This document shows positions 38,608-46,873 of a stretch of DNA of 50,356 nt, piece by piece. Every line of letters starts with the position of its first letter. Position 1 is the first letter of the stretch. A program made the translations under genes and the position numbers. Location: the NCBI GenBank assembly GCA_017415945.1, contig JAFQDR010000119.1, forward strand, positions 1 to 50,356, written 5' to 3'. Under the pieces are notes generated by a model. That model ran no database searches. It saw only the letters and a program-made list of their open reading frames with translations, and had not been told where the DNA came from. Source of the stretch: Oscillospiraceae bacterium (GTDB lineage: Bacteria; Bacillota_A; Clostridia; Oscillospirales; Oscillospiraceae).

Positions 38608-39978
38608 TTATTCCAGATTCTTGACGCATTCCACCATGATGGCACATTCCATGCGCTTCTTGAACAGCTCACAGCCGTATTCATATACGCCGTTGACGCT
38701 GCCGGTGGAATTGTATGCGTTGGCCGCGCAGCCCCCTGCGCAGTACAGTCTTGCCCAGCAGTCCGCGCACTCGGGGTGGGAGTACACATTGCAGCTGCGG
38801 AACTGATCCTGCACCTCGGGGTGCTGTACGCCGTTCCAAATGTCGCCCAGCTTGAAGTCCTCCTTGCCCACGAACTGGTGGCAGGGGTACAGGTCACCGT
38901 TGGGGGTGACAGCCATGTACTCGGTGCCGCTGCCGCAGCCGCTGAGACGCTTGTAGATGCAGGGGCCTGCGGTCAGGTCTACCATGTAGTGATAGAAGGT
39001 GAAGGGCTTGCCTGCCTTGCGGCGTTCGATCATCAGCTGTGCCAGCTTTTCGTACTGCTCGAACAGCACGGGCAGGTCTTCTTGGGTCAGTGCGCAGGGG
39101 TCAGCGGGGTCGGTGACCACGGGCTCCATGCTCAGCTGGTCGAAGCCCAGATCCAGCATGTGCTTGATGTCCTCTACAAAGTCGGGGTTGTGGTGGGTGT
39201 AGGTGCCGCGCATATAGTATTCCTTGTCCCCGCGCTTCTCAACGAAGCGCTGGAAGTTGGGCACGATGCGGTCGTAGCTGCCCACCCCTGCGGCATCCAC
39301 ACGGAAACGGTCGTTGACCTCCTTGCGGCCGTCCAGAGACAGGACTACATTGTGCATTTCCTTGTTCAGGTATTCGGTGACCTCGTCGGTCAGCAGTACG
39401 CCGTTGGTGGTCATGGTGAAGCGGAAGTTCTTGTTAGCTTCCTTTTCGCGCTTGCGGGCATATTCCACCAGCTGCTTGCAGACCTCCCAGTTTACCAGAG
39501 GCTCACCGCCGAAGAAGTCTACTTCCAGATTGTGACGGCTGCCGCTGTTGGCAATGAGGAATTCCAGTGCCTGCTTACCGGTTTCAAAGCTCATGAGGGC
39601 CTTTTCCCCGTGGTATTCCCCCTGTGCGGCGAAGCAGTATTCGCAGCGCAGATTGCAGGCGTGAGCCACGTGGAGGCAGATGGCCTTGATGATGTTGCCC
39701 TGCTTCATCTTGCCTGCCAGACGGGAGAAGTTGTCGGCGGAAAACAGCTTGCCCGCTGCCTTCAGCTCCTCAATGTCGGCGATGCATTCGCGGATTTCTG
39801 CCTCGTTTACGTCGGGCAGATGGCTATATTTTTCCAGCATGGCCCCCACGATCTCCTCGTGAGATGCGGTTTCAAACATAGCAATAATGTCATAGGCGAC
39901 CTCGTCCACCACGTGCACAGCACCGCTGTTCACGTCGATGACGATATTCAGACCGCCCAGTTGATACTGATGGATCAT
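38608..39978 (-). CDS. scfB: SCIFF maturase, radical SAM/SPASM thioether synthase
   Basis: It installs sactionine-type or other Cys thioether links in the SCIFF precursor peptide (ScfA), encoded just upstream. The N-terminal RiPP-recognition-like region (MIHQYQLGGLNIVIDVNSGA) precedes the radical SAM motif CNLRCEYC (about residues 108-115). The C-terminal SPASM domain has CGSGTEYMAVTPNGDLYPC and CADCWARLYCAGGC for auxiliary Fe-S clusters. It has 456 aa, typical. GAGGAG precedes the ATG at 39978. Upstream lie scfA, structured element B and a hairpin; scfB may be served by the scfA promoter or separately. The mature product's function is unknown. Confidence 0.95.
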   Translation of the reverse strand: MIHQYQLGGLNIVIDVNSGAVHVVDEVAYDIIAMFETASHEEIVGAMLEKYSHLPDVNEAEIRECIADIEELKAAGKLFSADNFSRLAGKMKQGNIIKAICLHVAHACNLRCEYCFAAQGEYHGEKALMSFETGKQALEFLIANSGSRHNLEVDFFGGEPLVNWEVCKQLVEYARKREKEANKNFRFTMTTNGVLLTDEVTEYLNKEMHNVVLSLDGRKEVNDRFRVDAAGVGSYDRIVPNFQRFVEKRGDKEYYMRGTYTHHNPDFVEDIKHMLDLGFDQLSMEPVVTDPADPCALTQEDLPVLFEQYEKLAQLMIERRKAGKPFTFYHYMVDLTAGPCIYKRLSGCGSGTEYMAVTPNGDLYPCHQFVGKEDFKLGDIWNGVQHPEVQDQFRSCNVYSHPECADCWARLYCAGGCAANAYNSTGSVNGVYEYGCELFKKRMECAIMVECVKNLE

Positions 39979-40005
39979 GTTTATTCTCCTCACTATAGTT
40001 CATAG

Positions 40006-40037
40006 AAAATCCCCTTGTTCATGGAACAAGAGGATTT
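40006..40037 (-). terminator. Terminator-like hairpin between scfA and scfB
   Basis: On the minus strand, AAATCCTCTTGTT CCATG AACAAGGGGATTT then TCTATG. The T tail is short, so it may only partly stop transcription before scfB. Confidence 0.6.
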
Positions 40038-40077
40038 CATAAAACAGCAAAATTGAAACTATTTCAAACTGTTGGCA

Positions 40078-40283
40078 AAGCCTCGCAGAGTTTCGTCCGT
40101 AAGGACGAAATAAAGTCACATACATTTTTCGTCGCGACATGTGCGTGACGAAAAATACATCTCGGCTTTTAAGTGTGGAATTTGGCTGCCTCAAGCGGCC
40201 AAATTATGCGCGGCAAAAGCCGCTGTGCCCATTGCCTTAGCAGGGGCGTTTCGTCGGCAAAGTCAATTTGACTTTGCCGACGA
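40078..40283 (-). repeat. Structured 3'-UTR element, copy B
   Basis: This lies between the scfA stop and the hairpin at 40006. In the minus sense it contains these parts: a perfect TCGTCGGCAAAGTCAA/TTGACTTTGCCGACGA stem; a stem closed by CGGCTTTTG and CTTAAAAGCCG; an ATTTTTCGTC/GACGAAAAAT hairpin with CACATGTCGC in the loop; and TTTCGTCC/GGACGAAA followed by CTCTGCGAGG. Order and loop words match copies A and C while stem bases differ in matched pairs. Confidence 0.8.
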
Positions 40284-40288
40284 GGTAA

Positions 40289-40435
40289 TTACTTTTCGTT
40301 GTTTTCGCACTTCTGGTTAGCAACGCCGCAAGAGGTCTTGCAAGCGGACTGGCAGGAGGTCTGGCATTCGCCGCAGCCGCCGGTCTGAGCGCTCTTATTC
40401 AGATCGCGAGTTTCGATGGTCTTGATTCTGCTCAT
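40289..40435 (-). CDS. scfA: SCIFF precursor peptide (six cysteines in forty-five)
   Basis: A 48-aa ranthipeptide precursor. It has the family leader MSRIKTIETRDLNKSAQ and six core cysteines at positions 21, 24, 28, 32, 36 and 43 (CGEC...CQSACKTSC...KC). It is modified by the adjacent ScfB. GAGGG lies upstream of the ATG, and the promoter at 40471-40499 is near consensus, implying strong expression. The peptide is nearly universal in Clostridia; a quorum or redox role has been proposed but is not settled. Confidence 0.97.
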   Translation of the reverse strand: MSRIKTIETRDLNKSAQTGGCGECQTSCQSACKTSCGVANQKCENNEK

Positions 40436-40470
40436 GTGGAATCCCTCGTCTTTCCGAAAATAGTACACAC

Positions 40471-40499
40471 ATTATATAACAGATACTGCCGTCCGTCAA
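40471..40499 (-). promoter_or_regulatory. Strong promoter of scfA
   Basis: TTGACG (40499-40494), 17 bases, TATAAT (40476-40471). The -35 overlaps the stop codon of the decarboxylase gene at 40496. Confidence 0.88.
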
Positions 40500-41896
40500 C
40501 CCTTTTTCAGCACACGAATCATCCCTTGGGGGGCACCCTTGGGACTGCCTACGTCCACACCCAATTCCTCGGAGCGACGGAGGTAGTTTGGCAGTGTGCT
40601 GTGGACGGCCTCGCCCGGCACAAGCACGGGGATCCCCGGGGGATAGGCCCACAGGAAGTCTCCGCTGATGCGCCCGACGGCATCAGCAAGGGGCACAAGC
40701 TCAGTGGGGTCCTTGGCGGCCTCGTGGATGGGAAGCAGCTTGTGGGGCATGGGCGGCGTGGGAAGGGGGCGGGCAGGTGCCGCAGTCAGGCTGTGGTCGA
40801 TCTCGTTGAGTGCGGCAGCCAAGCGGAGCAGCGCTTCCACTGTATCGCCAAGCCCCGTCATGCACAGCACCGTGTCGGCGGTGGACATCTCGGGCTCAAT
40901 GCGGTAGTCCGACCGCAAAAGGTCTGCCAGCTGCGGCCCTGTGAGGTCGGTGCCCTTGGTGGAGATCAGCAGCTTGCTGGGCTCGGCATAAGCGCAGTCT
41001 GCAAGGGGAAGGGACAGATGCTTGAGGGTCAGAGCTTCGTAAAAGCTGCGGATACCGCTGCGCCATTGGGGGAGCAGGCTGTCCTTTTCCTCGGTCAATA
41101 GCTGCACACAGCTGTCGATGGATGCCATGAGCAGGTAAGAAGGACTTGAGGTCTGGTATACGGACAGTCGGAAGCCCAGTTCCTCGGCACTGACACGGTC
41201 ACTGCACAGATGGAGCATAGCGGTTTGGGTCAGGCTGGGGAGGGTCTTGTGGAGAGACTGCACCACCATGTCTGCTCCTTGTGTCACAGCGGAGGGCGGG
41301 AAGTCGGGGTGGAGTCCCAGATGTGCCCCGTGGGCCTCGTCCACCAGCAGCAGGGCACCGCAGCTATGTACCACCTCTGCGATGGAGGCGATATCCGAAC
41401 ACAGCCCCTCGTAGGTAGGAGAGGTCAGCACCGCCAGACGGGTATCGGGGTGTTCGGTCAGAGCGGCAGCAACCTGCTCGGGAGTGATGCGGTCGGCAAA
41501 GGCTTGTCCCGGAAAGGGAGTGGGCTGTATGTATGCGGTTTCCAATCGGCACAGCATGCAGGCGTTGTATACGGCTTTGTGGCAGTTTCGTGCCAGCAGC
41601 ACCTTGTTACCCGCAGTTGTGGCGGCATCGATGGCTGCCAAGAGCCCTGCGGTGCTGCCGCCGATGAGCCACCATGCCTTTTTGCTGCCCCACAGTTGGG
41701 CAGCGAGGGCCATGCGGTCGGTCAACACACCTTCGGGGGCGTGGAGGTTGCCGAAGCCATTGATTTCGGTGATGTCGAGGTCGGCTCCCAGTGTATCCAA
41801 ATAGGGGGCGATACGGGTGCCGCGCTTATGTCCCGGCATATGCATGGGCAGGGTATCCGATTGGGAAAGGGTCTGGAGTTGTTCAAGCAGGGTCAT
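40496..41896 (-). CDS. Orn/Lys/Arg decarboxylase-family PLP enzyme
   Basis: A fold-type I PLP enzyme of about 466 aa, probably decarboxylating lysine, ornithine or arginine for polyamine synthesis. Signatures: PMHMPGHKRG near the N-terminus, GGSTAGLLAAIDAATTAGNKVLLARNCHKAVYNA, LLVDEAHGAHLGLHPDFP and the PLP-lysine segment VQSLHKTLPSLTQ. It is the short form without the N-terminal wing domain, as in Bacillus SpeA/YaaO. GAAAGGAG precedes the ATG at 41896; promoter at 41922-41950. Substrate choice cannot be read by eye. Confidence 0.9.
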   Translation of the reverse strand: MTLLEQLQTLSQSDTLPMHMPGHKRGTRIAPYLDTLGADLDITEINGFGNLHAPEGVLTDRMALAAQLWGSKKAWWLIGGSTAGLLAAIDAATTAGNKVLLARNCHKAVYNACMLCRLETAYIQPTPFPGQAFADRITPEQVAAALTEHPDTRLAVLTSPTYEGLCSDIASIAEVVHSCGALLLVDEAHGAHLGLHPDFPPSAVTQGADMVVQSLHKTLPSLTQTAMLHLCSDRVSAEELGFRLSVYQTSSPSYLLMASIDSCVQLLTEEKDSLLPQWRSGIRSFYEALTLKHLSLPLADCAYAEPSKLLISTKGTDLTGPQLADLLRSDYRIEPEMSTADTVLCMTGLGDTVEALLRLAAALNEIDHSLTAAPARPLPTPPMPHKLLPIHEAAKDPTELVPLADAVGRISGDFLWAYPPGIPVLVPGEAVHSTLPNYLRRSEELGVDVGSPKGAPQGMIRVLKKG

Positions 41897-41921
41897 GGAG
41901 ATTGCTCCTTTCGATGGTTCT

Positions 41922-41950
41922 ATTGTACGCAAAATCATGGAAAACTGCAA
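41922..41950 (-). promoter_or_regulatory. Promoter of the decarboxylase gene
   Basis: TTGCAG (41950-41945), 17 bases, TACAAT (41927-41922) on the minus strand. Confidence 0.75.
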
Positions 41951-41993
41951 GGGATGGTTGTGGATATTGTGTGGTGGTTAGACATACCCGTCC

Positions 41994-42085
41994 TGTAGGG
42001 GCGGATAGTATCCGCCCGCACCTGCGCAGTGGGATAGAGCAGCGCATTGCGGTTTCTGCGCAGGACGACCGACATTTGAGGCGGC
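41994..42085. repeat. Truncated REP element, GGCGGATAGTATCCGCC left end
   Basis: TGTAGGGGCGGATAGTATCC and the CTGCGCAGTGGGATAGAGC...GACCGACATTTGAGGCGGCAG interior match 36227-36334, but the right hairpin is lost after GAGGCGGCAGA. The module ACGATACCGTGC...CTGTACGAACTGAAAAA follows at 42190-42247. The rest of 41897-42327 carries only the two promoters. Confidence 0.75.
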
Positions 42086-42249
42086 AGAGAAGTTGCGGTG
42101 GGAGCAAACGTGTACCGCCAAGCCCGCCCTATGGGCGCGGTGGAAATTTCATCAATGCTCGAAGGAGCGAGACCTTGGTAAATCTAAGCAGGAACGATAC
42201 CGTGCTTAAACGGAGCTATAAGAAAGATGTCTGTACGAACTGAAAAAAC

Positions 42250-42307
42250 TTGCATTGGCAGTTCTTGGGTGATAGAATAGATGTATAATCACTCGGACTA
42301 TGTCCGA
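42250..42307 (+). promoter_or_regulatory. Promoter and 5' hairpin of pta
   Basis: TTGCAT (42250-42255), 17 bases, TAGAAT (42273-42278). A second TATAAT at 42284-42289 has TTCTTG 16 bases upstream. A TCGGAC TAT GTCCGA hairpin (42293-42307) lies just before the ribosome site. Confidence 0.7.
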
Positions 42308-42327
42308 AAAGTATGGAGGAGATTCCT

Positions 42328-43326
42328 ATGTTTGAAAATCTGGTTGAAATCCTGAAGCAGAACCCCCGCAAGATCGTTTACACCGAAGGTTCTGATGCTC
42401 GTATTCTGGAATCCGCTGCTCGCCTGAAGGCTGACGGCTTCCTGACCCCCGTTCTGGTTGGCAACGTTGAAGAAGTTAAGGCCGCTGCTGCAAAGGGCGG
42501 CTTCGACATCGAAGGTCTGGAAATTCTGGACCCCATGACCTACGAAGGTATGGACGAAATGGTAGAGCTGATGGTCGCTCTGCGTAAGGGCAAGATGAGC
42601 GCAGAAGACTGCCGCAAGAACCTGCAGAAGGGCAACTACTTCGGCACCATGCTGGTTAAGATGGGTAAGGCTGACTGCCTGCTGGGCGGCGCTACCTACT
42701 CCACCGCTGACACCGTACGTCCCGCACTGCAGCTGATCAAGACCAAGCCCGGCAGCACTCTGGTATCCTCCTGCTTTATCATGGTTCGCGGCGATGAAAA
42801 GCTGGCTATGGGCGACTGCGCAATCAACATTTCCTACGAAGACAAGAAGGACAAGGAAGGCAACGTCACTCAGACCGGCGCAGAACAGCTGGCAGAAGTT
42901 GCTATTGAAACCGAAGCTACCGCTCGTGCATTCGGCATCGAACCCAAGGTTGCTATGCTGAGCTACTCCACCAAGGGCTCCGGCAAGGGCGCACAGGTTG
43001 ACCTGGTTCGCAACGCTACCGAAATTGTAAAGGCTAAGTACCCCGAAATGCTCATCGACGGCGAAATGCAGTTCGACGCTGCTGTTTCCCCCGAAGTCGG
43101 TCAGCTGAAGTTCCCCGGCTCCCCCGTGGCAGGCTATGCAAACACCTTCATCTTCCCCGAAATCCAGTCCGGCAACATCGGCTACAAGATCGCTGCTCGT
43201 CTGGGCGGTTTCGCAGCATACGGCCCCATCCTGCAGGGTCTGAATGCTCCCATCAATGACCTGTCCCGCGGCTGCAACGCAGAAGAAGTTTACCAGATGT
43301 CCATCATCACCGCAGGTCTGGCATAA
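42328..43326 (+). CDS. pta: Phosphate acetyltransferase
   Basis: Pta interconverts acetyl-CoA and acetyl-phosphate, the first step of acetate formation. It has 332 aa, the compact form without N-terminal DRTGG domains. Motifs: RKIVYTEGSDARILESAARL, GGATYSTADTVRPALQLIKTKPG, SSCFIMVRG, MLSYSTKGSGKG, DGEMQFDAAVSPEV, GYANTFIFPEIQSGNIGYKIAARL and QGLNAPINDLSRGC. GGAGGAGATTCCT sets the start. Codons favour GCT, GTT and GAA more than the neighbours, a sign of high expression. The usual partner ackA is not in the window. Terminator at 43341. Confidence 0.96.
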   Translation: MFENLVEILKQNPRKIVYTEGSDARILESAARLKADGFLTPVLVGNVEEVKAAAAKGGFDIEGLEILDPMTYEGMDEMVELMVALRKGKMSAEDCRKNLQKGNYFGTMLVKMGKADCLLGGATYSTADTVRPALQLIKTKPGSTLVSSCFIMVRGDEKLAMGDCAINISYEDKKDKEGNVTQTGAEQLAEVAIETEATARAFGIEPKVAMLSYSTKGSGKGAQVDLVRNATEIVKAKYPEMLIDGEMQFDAAVSPEVGQLKFPGSPVAGYANTFIFPEIQSGNIGYKIAARLGGFAAYGPILQGLNAPINDLSRGCNAEEVYQMSIITAGLA

Positions 43327-43340
43327 GCAATACCTATTCC

Positions 43341-43371
43341 ACAGGCTCCCATAACACGGAGCCTGTTTTTA
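43341..43371 (+). terminator. Terminator of pta
   Basis: ACAGGCTCC / GGAGCCTGT stem with loop CATAACAC and TTTTTATAA tail. Confidence 0.9.
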
Positions 43372-43418
43372 TAAGACAAAATGTCAAAGAATTAACAATA
43401 AAGTGGGTGCGGTATCAA

Positions 43419-43535
43419 TGTAGGGGCGAACTGTGTTCGCCCGCATTGTCACAGAAACAATACCGTGCAGCAATAGAACGATAAACAAAACGTCTGCACC
43501 AACAAAAAAGCGGGCGAACGCAGTTCGCCCCTACG
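43419..43535. repeat. REP-pair element, GGGCGAACTG type
   Basis: TGTAGGGGCGAACTGTGTTC and GCGAACGCAGTTCGCCCCTACGG are inverted ends. The interior has ACAATACCGTGCAGCAATAG...ACGTCTGCACCAAC, a copy of the shared internal module. Confidence 0.8.
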
Positions 43536-43606
43536 GTTCGCAAAATTAAGAACAACATATCGGGAGATATGAACACATAAAAATAAACCAAAAGGGAGGA
43601 AACGCA

Positions 43607-45160
43607 ATGGCAGCAAAACGATTTGACCCGTCCTATGATGTGATCGTTGTAGGTGCGGGCTTAGGCGGCTTGACCGCGGCAACCAGATGTGCAAAGGCAG
43701 GCAAGAAGGTACTGCTCTTAGAACTGCACAACATGACGGGCGGTTACGCAACCAGCTTCGTCAGAGGTCGGTATGAATTTGAAGTCAGTCTCCACGAAGC
43801 CTGCGAATGTGGTGACGGTCAGAACGGCATGGGCTACGGCACTGTTCGCCGTATGCTGGAGGATCTGGACGTAGATGTGGATTGGCGCATTGTTCCCGAT
43901 GCCTACCGCTGCGTGATCCCCGAAATGGACATCGACTTCACCATGCCCTTCGGCATCGAAAACGCCATTGCGGCAATCGAAGAGCTGGAGCCCGGCAACG
44001 GCAAGAAGGTCCGCAACTACTTCAAGCTTTTCGAGGAAATCAACGAAGCGCTGGAATACATCGGCTCCTGCGGCAAGGCAGGCCCCGAGCCTAAGGTCAT
44101 GGCAACCAAGTATTCCTCCTTCCTGCGCTCGGCAGCATACGAAACCGACGAAGTCAACCGTGCCTTTAAGTTCGGCCCCAAGACCGAACAGGTACTCAAC
44201 GCATACTACGGCTACATTTCCCGCCACCTGTCCGAGGCCAGCTTCACGGTCTGGGCACAGATGATTTATATCTACATCCGTGACGGCGCACATGTAGCCA
44301 ACAAGACCTCCCACGCACTGGCAAACGACATTGAAAAGGCATACCGTAAGCACGGCGGTCAGCTGGAGCTGGGGGTCAAGGTAGAAAAGATTCTGGTGGA
44401 AGACGGCAGGTGCGTAGGCGTTGTCACCGCCGACGGGGAAGAAATCCGTGCCAAGTACGTCATTTACAACGGCAGCCCCACTGTGGCTCTGGCAGGCATG
44501 ATCGAAAGAGAACAGGTGCCCGAGGAAGCATTGAAGCTTACCGCACAGCGTGAGCTGCTGGGCGCACCCTTCCTGGTTTATCTGGGTCTGGACGCACTGC
44601 CCGAGGAAATGGGCATCGAAAGCTATGAATACTTCATGGGTCAGGACATGGATACGGAACGTATCTATCGGGAATCCAATGAATGGGCACCTCACGCCAA
44701 GGTCTCCGCAACCTGCATCGACGTTGCCATCCCCGGTATGACGGGTCCCGACCGCTGCCAGCTGAACTTCACTACCATTTACGGTCCTCAGGCAATGCAC
44801 AACAATTGCCCCACCAAGTATCAGTACCTGGAGCAGAATGAGGCCTTTGCAAACTGTCTCATTGATTACTTTGAACGGGCAACGGGGGCACGCATCCGTG
44901 ACCACATCGAAGAAATCGCCATCGCAACCCCCGCAACCTTTACCCGCTACACCAATGCCTTCCGCGGCAATATTTACGGCTACCCCTGCACCGCAGTGGA
45001 CGGTGCGGTGACCCGAATGCTCCGCGCGGAAGAAGAACGCTACATCCCCGGTCTGGACTTTGTCGGCAGCGCAGGCATCCGCGCCCACGGCTACTCCAGC
45101 GTCATTACCAACGGCTATGACATCGCAGGTGTCGCCCTCGAAAAATTGGGAGGTGAATAA
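43607..45160 (+). CDS. CrtI/phytoene-desaturase-like FAD oxidoreductase
   Basis: A 517-aa flavoprotein of the phytoene dehydrogenase-like group (COG1233). The N-terminal ADP-binding motif DVIVVGAGLGGLTAATRCAKAGKKVLLLELHN is followed by GGYATSFVRG. A C-terminal FAD segment comes at GLDFVGSAGIRAHGYSSVITNGYDIAGVAL. It lacks carotenoid-cluster neighbours, so carotenoid synthesis is unlikely. GGGAGGAAACGCA precedes the ATG. The next gene, a 2Fe-2S flavin reductase, starts two bases after its stop, so the pair probably forms an electron-transfer chain. The substrate is unknown. Confidence 0.87.
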   Translation: MAAKRFDPSYDVIVVGAGLGGLTAATRCAKAGKKVLLLELHNMTGGYATSFVRGRYEFEVSLHEACECGDGQNGMGYGTVRRMLEDLDVDVDWRIVPDAYRCVIPEMDIDFTMPFGIENAIAAIEELEPGNGKKVRNYFKLFEEINEALEYIGSCGKAGPEPKVMATKYSSFLRSAAYETDEVNRAFKFGPKTEQVLNAYYGYISRHLSEASFTVWAQMIYIYIRDGAHVANKTSHALANDIEKAYRKHGGQLELGVKVEKILVEDGRCVGVVTADGEEIRAKYVIYNGSPTVALAGMIEREQVPEEALKLTAQRELLGAPFLVYLGLDALPEEMGIESYEYFMGQDMDTERIYRESNEWAPHAKVSATCIDVAIPGMTGPDRCQLNFTTIYGPQAMHNNCPTKYQYLEQNEAFANCLIDYFERATGARIRDHIEEIAIATPATFTRYTNAFRGNIYGYPCTAVDGAVTRMLRAEEERYIPGLDFVGSAGIRAHGYSSVITNGYDIAGVALEKLGGE

Positions 45161-45162
45161 TC

Positions 45163-46383
45163 ATGGCAAAGAAAGCAAAATTCCGTGTCAGAGGCTATTT
45201 CAAGGATTTAATGGGCTGGTTCAAGCTCATGAAACGCCGTGAGGAATGGATCGCCGCAGGTGACCCCTCCAAGATCGACCTGACCGATAACCCCGCAGCG
45301 CTGGCGAAAGAGCTGCACCCCGGCATCATTGACGTGATCATCACCGACATCAAGGACGAGACCCCCTCCACCAAGACCTTTACCTTCAAGGCCTGCGAGG
45401 GCTATCAGCTGCCCTTCTTCTATGCGGGTCAGCATATTTCCGTGAAGTTCTGCATCGACGGCAAGTGGGTCACCCGCCCCTTCTCCGTAGCATCGGCTCC
45501 CATGGAAGCAGCCCGCGACGGGTTCCTGCAGATCACCCTCCGCAAAAAGCCCAATGGCTATGTGACCGGCTGGGTATGGGACAACTGGAAGGTAGGCACC
45601 AAGCTGCAGTTTGACGGTGCCTTCGGTGACGGCTACTGGTCCTCCATCCGCGACAGAGCCCATGTGGTGGGCATCGCAGGGGGCAGCGGCATCACCGCAT
45701 TCCGCTCCATTGCCAAGGACATGGCCGATACAGGCAGACCCAAGAAGTTCACCATTCTCTATGGTTCCCGCAATCAAGACGACATTATCTTCTATGATGA
45801 GCTGAACGAGCTGGCAGCCAAATCCAATGGTGCCATCACCGTTTACAACATCCTCTCCGAGCCCAATCCGGGTTGGACAGGGGAGACGGGCTTTATCTCC
45901 GCAGACATCATCCAAAAGCTGGTGCCCGACTGGAACGAGGTCAGCTACTTCGTCAGCGGTCCGCAGGGCATGTATGACTTCTTGGATGGGGAATTTGCCA
46001 AGATGGGCATCCGCAAAAAGTTCATCCGCAAGGAAGAATACGGCGAAACCGACGACATTACCGCATCCCCCCTGTACCCCAAGGGCAAGGAAGACAAGAC
46101 CTTCAAGATCAAGGTGCTGTACGGCAACGACGTACAGGTTATCGACGCTAAGGCAACGGATACGGTCGTGGTGTCTTTGGAAAAGGCGGGCATTGCCCCC
46201 GACAGCCACTGCCGAAGCGGTGCCTGTGGCTTCTGCCGCAGTTTGCTGCTGGAAGGTGAAGTCTGGCAGAGACCTCAGTCCGACGGCGTACGCGCGGCGG
46301 ATAAGGACGACGGCTACTTCCATCCCTGCTCTGCTTACCCCATGAGCGATCTGACAATTCAGGTACACAGCAGACTCAAATAA
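45163..46383 (+). CDS. FAD/NAD(P)H reductase with a C-terminal 2Fe-2S ferredoxin domain
   Basis: A 406-aa electron-transfer protein in the ferredoxin-NADP reductase superfamily. An unusual basic N-terminal stretch of about 45 residues (RGYFKDLMGWFKLMKRREEW) precedes the FAD domain (RPFSVASAP), the NAD(P) domain (VGIAGGSGITAFRSIAKDM; ILYGSRNQDD; YFVSGPQGMYDFL) and a plant-type 2Fe-2S domain with SHCRSGACGFC plus a distal HPCSAYP. It should pass electrons from NAD(P)H to the flavoprotein encoded directly upstream. GGAGGTGAATAATC contains the ribosome site. Confidence 0.9.
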   Translation: MAKKAKFRVRGYFKDLMGWFKLMKRREEWIAAGDPSKIDLTDNPAALAKELHPGIIDVIITDIKDETPSTKTFTFKACEGYQLPFFYAGQHISVKFCIDGKWVTRPFSVASAPMEAARDGFLQITLRKKPNGYVTGWVWDNWKVGTKLQFDGAFGDGYWSSIRDRAHVVGIAGGSGITAFRSIAKDMADTGRPKKFTILYGSRNQDDIIFYDELNELAAKSNGAITVYNILSEPNPGWTGETGFISADIIQKLVPDWNEVSYFVSGPQGMYDFLDGEFAKMGIRKKFIRKEEYGETDDITASPLYPKGKEDKTFKIKVLYGNDVQVIDAKATDTVVVSLEKAGIAPDSHCRSGACGFCRSLLLEGEVWQRPQSDGVRAADKDDGYFHPCSAYPMSDLTIQVHSRLK

Positions 46384-46436
46384 ATTACCCGTAGGGGAAT
46401 TTATTTGAGCGTGAAAAGTGAATAGTTGTGGTGAAA

Positions 46437-46507
46437 TCCAATTTGAAAATTGGATTTCCAATATGATAACATCTCGGGTGCTTTGCATCCGAGGTGTTTT
46501 TTGTATG
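46437..46507 (+). terminator. Hairpins after the redox pair
   Basis: GAAATCCAATTTG/AAATTGGATTTC (a member of the AAATCCAATT family, 46437-46459) is followed by ACATCTCGG / CCGAGGTGT with a TTTTTT tract (46471-46504), the likely real terminator. Confidence 0.8.
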
Positions 46508-46532
46508 CGAAATGGTGATTCGAACAGCCGTT

Positions 46533-46650
46533 CCTTGTCATCCCGAGCCTGCGAGGGATCTCAACGCTAAGGACGGTGTAATGGCGAAGAAGCCGTACTT
46601 CTGCAAAGCCCTTGAGATCCTTCGCTGCGCTCAGGATGACATACAATTTC
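46533..46650. repeat. GTCATCCYGAGC-type inverted repeat pair
   Basis: TTGTCATCCCGAGCCTGCGA...GGGATCTCAACGC faces CTTGAGATCCTTCGCTGCGC...TCAGGATGACATA. No GIY-YIG gene is present at this copy. Confidence 0.8.
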
Positions 46651-46782
46651 TCACCCCACCTTGTGTTGTGCGTGCATGACAGACAGAGAATGGAAAAAGA
46701 TACATACATTGTTTCCGTGACCGAAAAACTTTTTGGTCAATTTTGCCATGTGACGAAAGTTTTCATTTGTTGAAATTATCTC

Positions 46783-46811
46783 TTGACTTTAACACTTAAA
46801 AGCTTTAAAAT
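46783..46811 (+). promoter_or_regulatory. Promoter of the ABC importer operon
   Basis: TTGACT (46783-46788), 17 bases, TAAAAT (46806-46811). The leader to the start codon is only about 55 bases; no T-box or riboswitch fits. Confidence 0.75.
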
Positions 46812-46873
46812 CCTAAAGTGTAAAGAGCCTCTTACAGAGACCCGCAATATAATCTGATAGGAGATAATGACTT

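Noticed and set aside
43607..45160. Carotenoid desaturase
   Set aside because: CrtI-like motifs are present but there is no phytoene synthase or other carotenoid gene, and the partner is a 2Fe-2S reductase.
46690..46873. T-box leader for the TrpXYZ-like importer, as expected for Trp/Tyr transporters
   Set aside because: The promoter leaves about 55 bases of leader with no T-box consensus, specifier loop or terminator/antiterminator pair.
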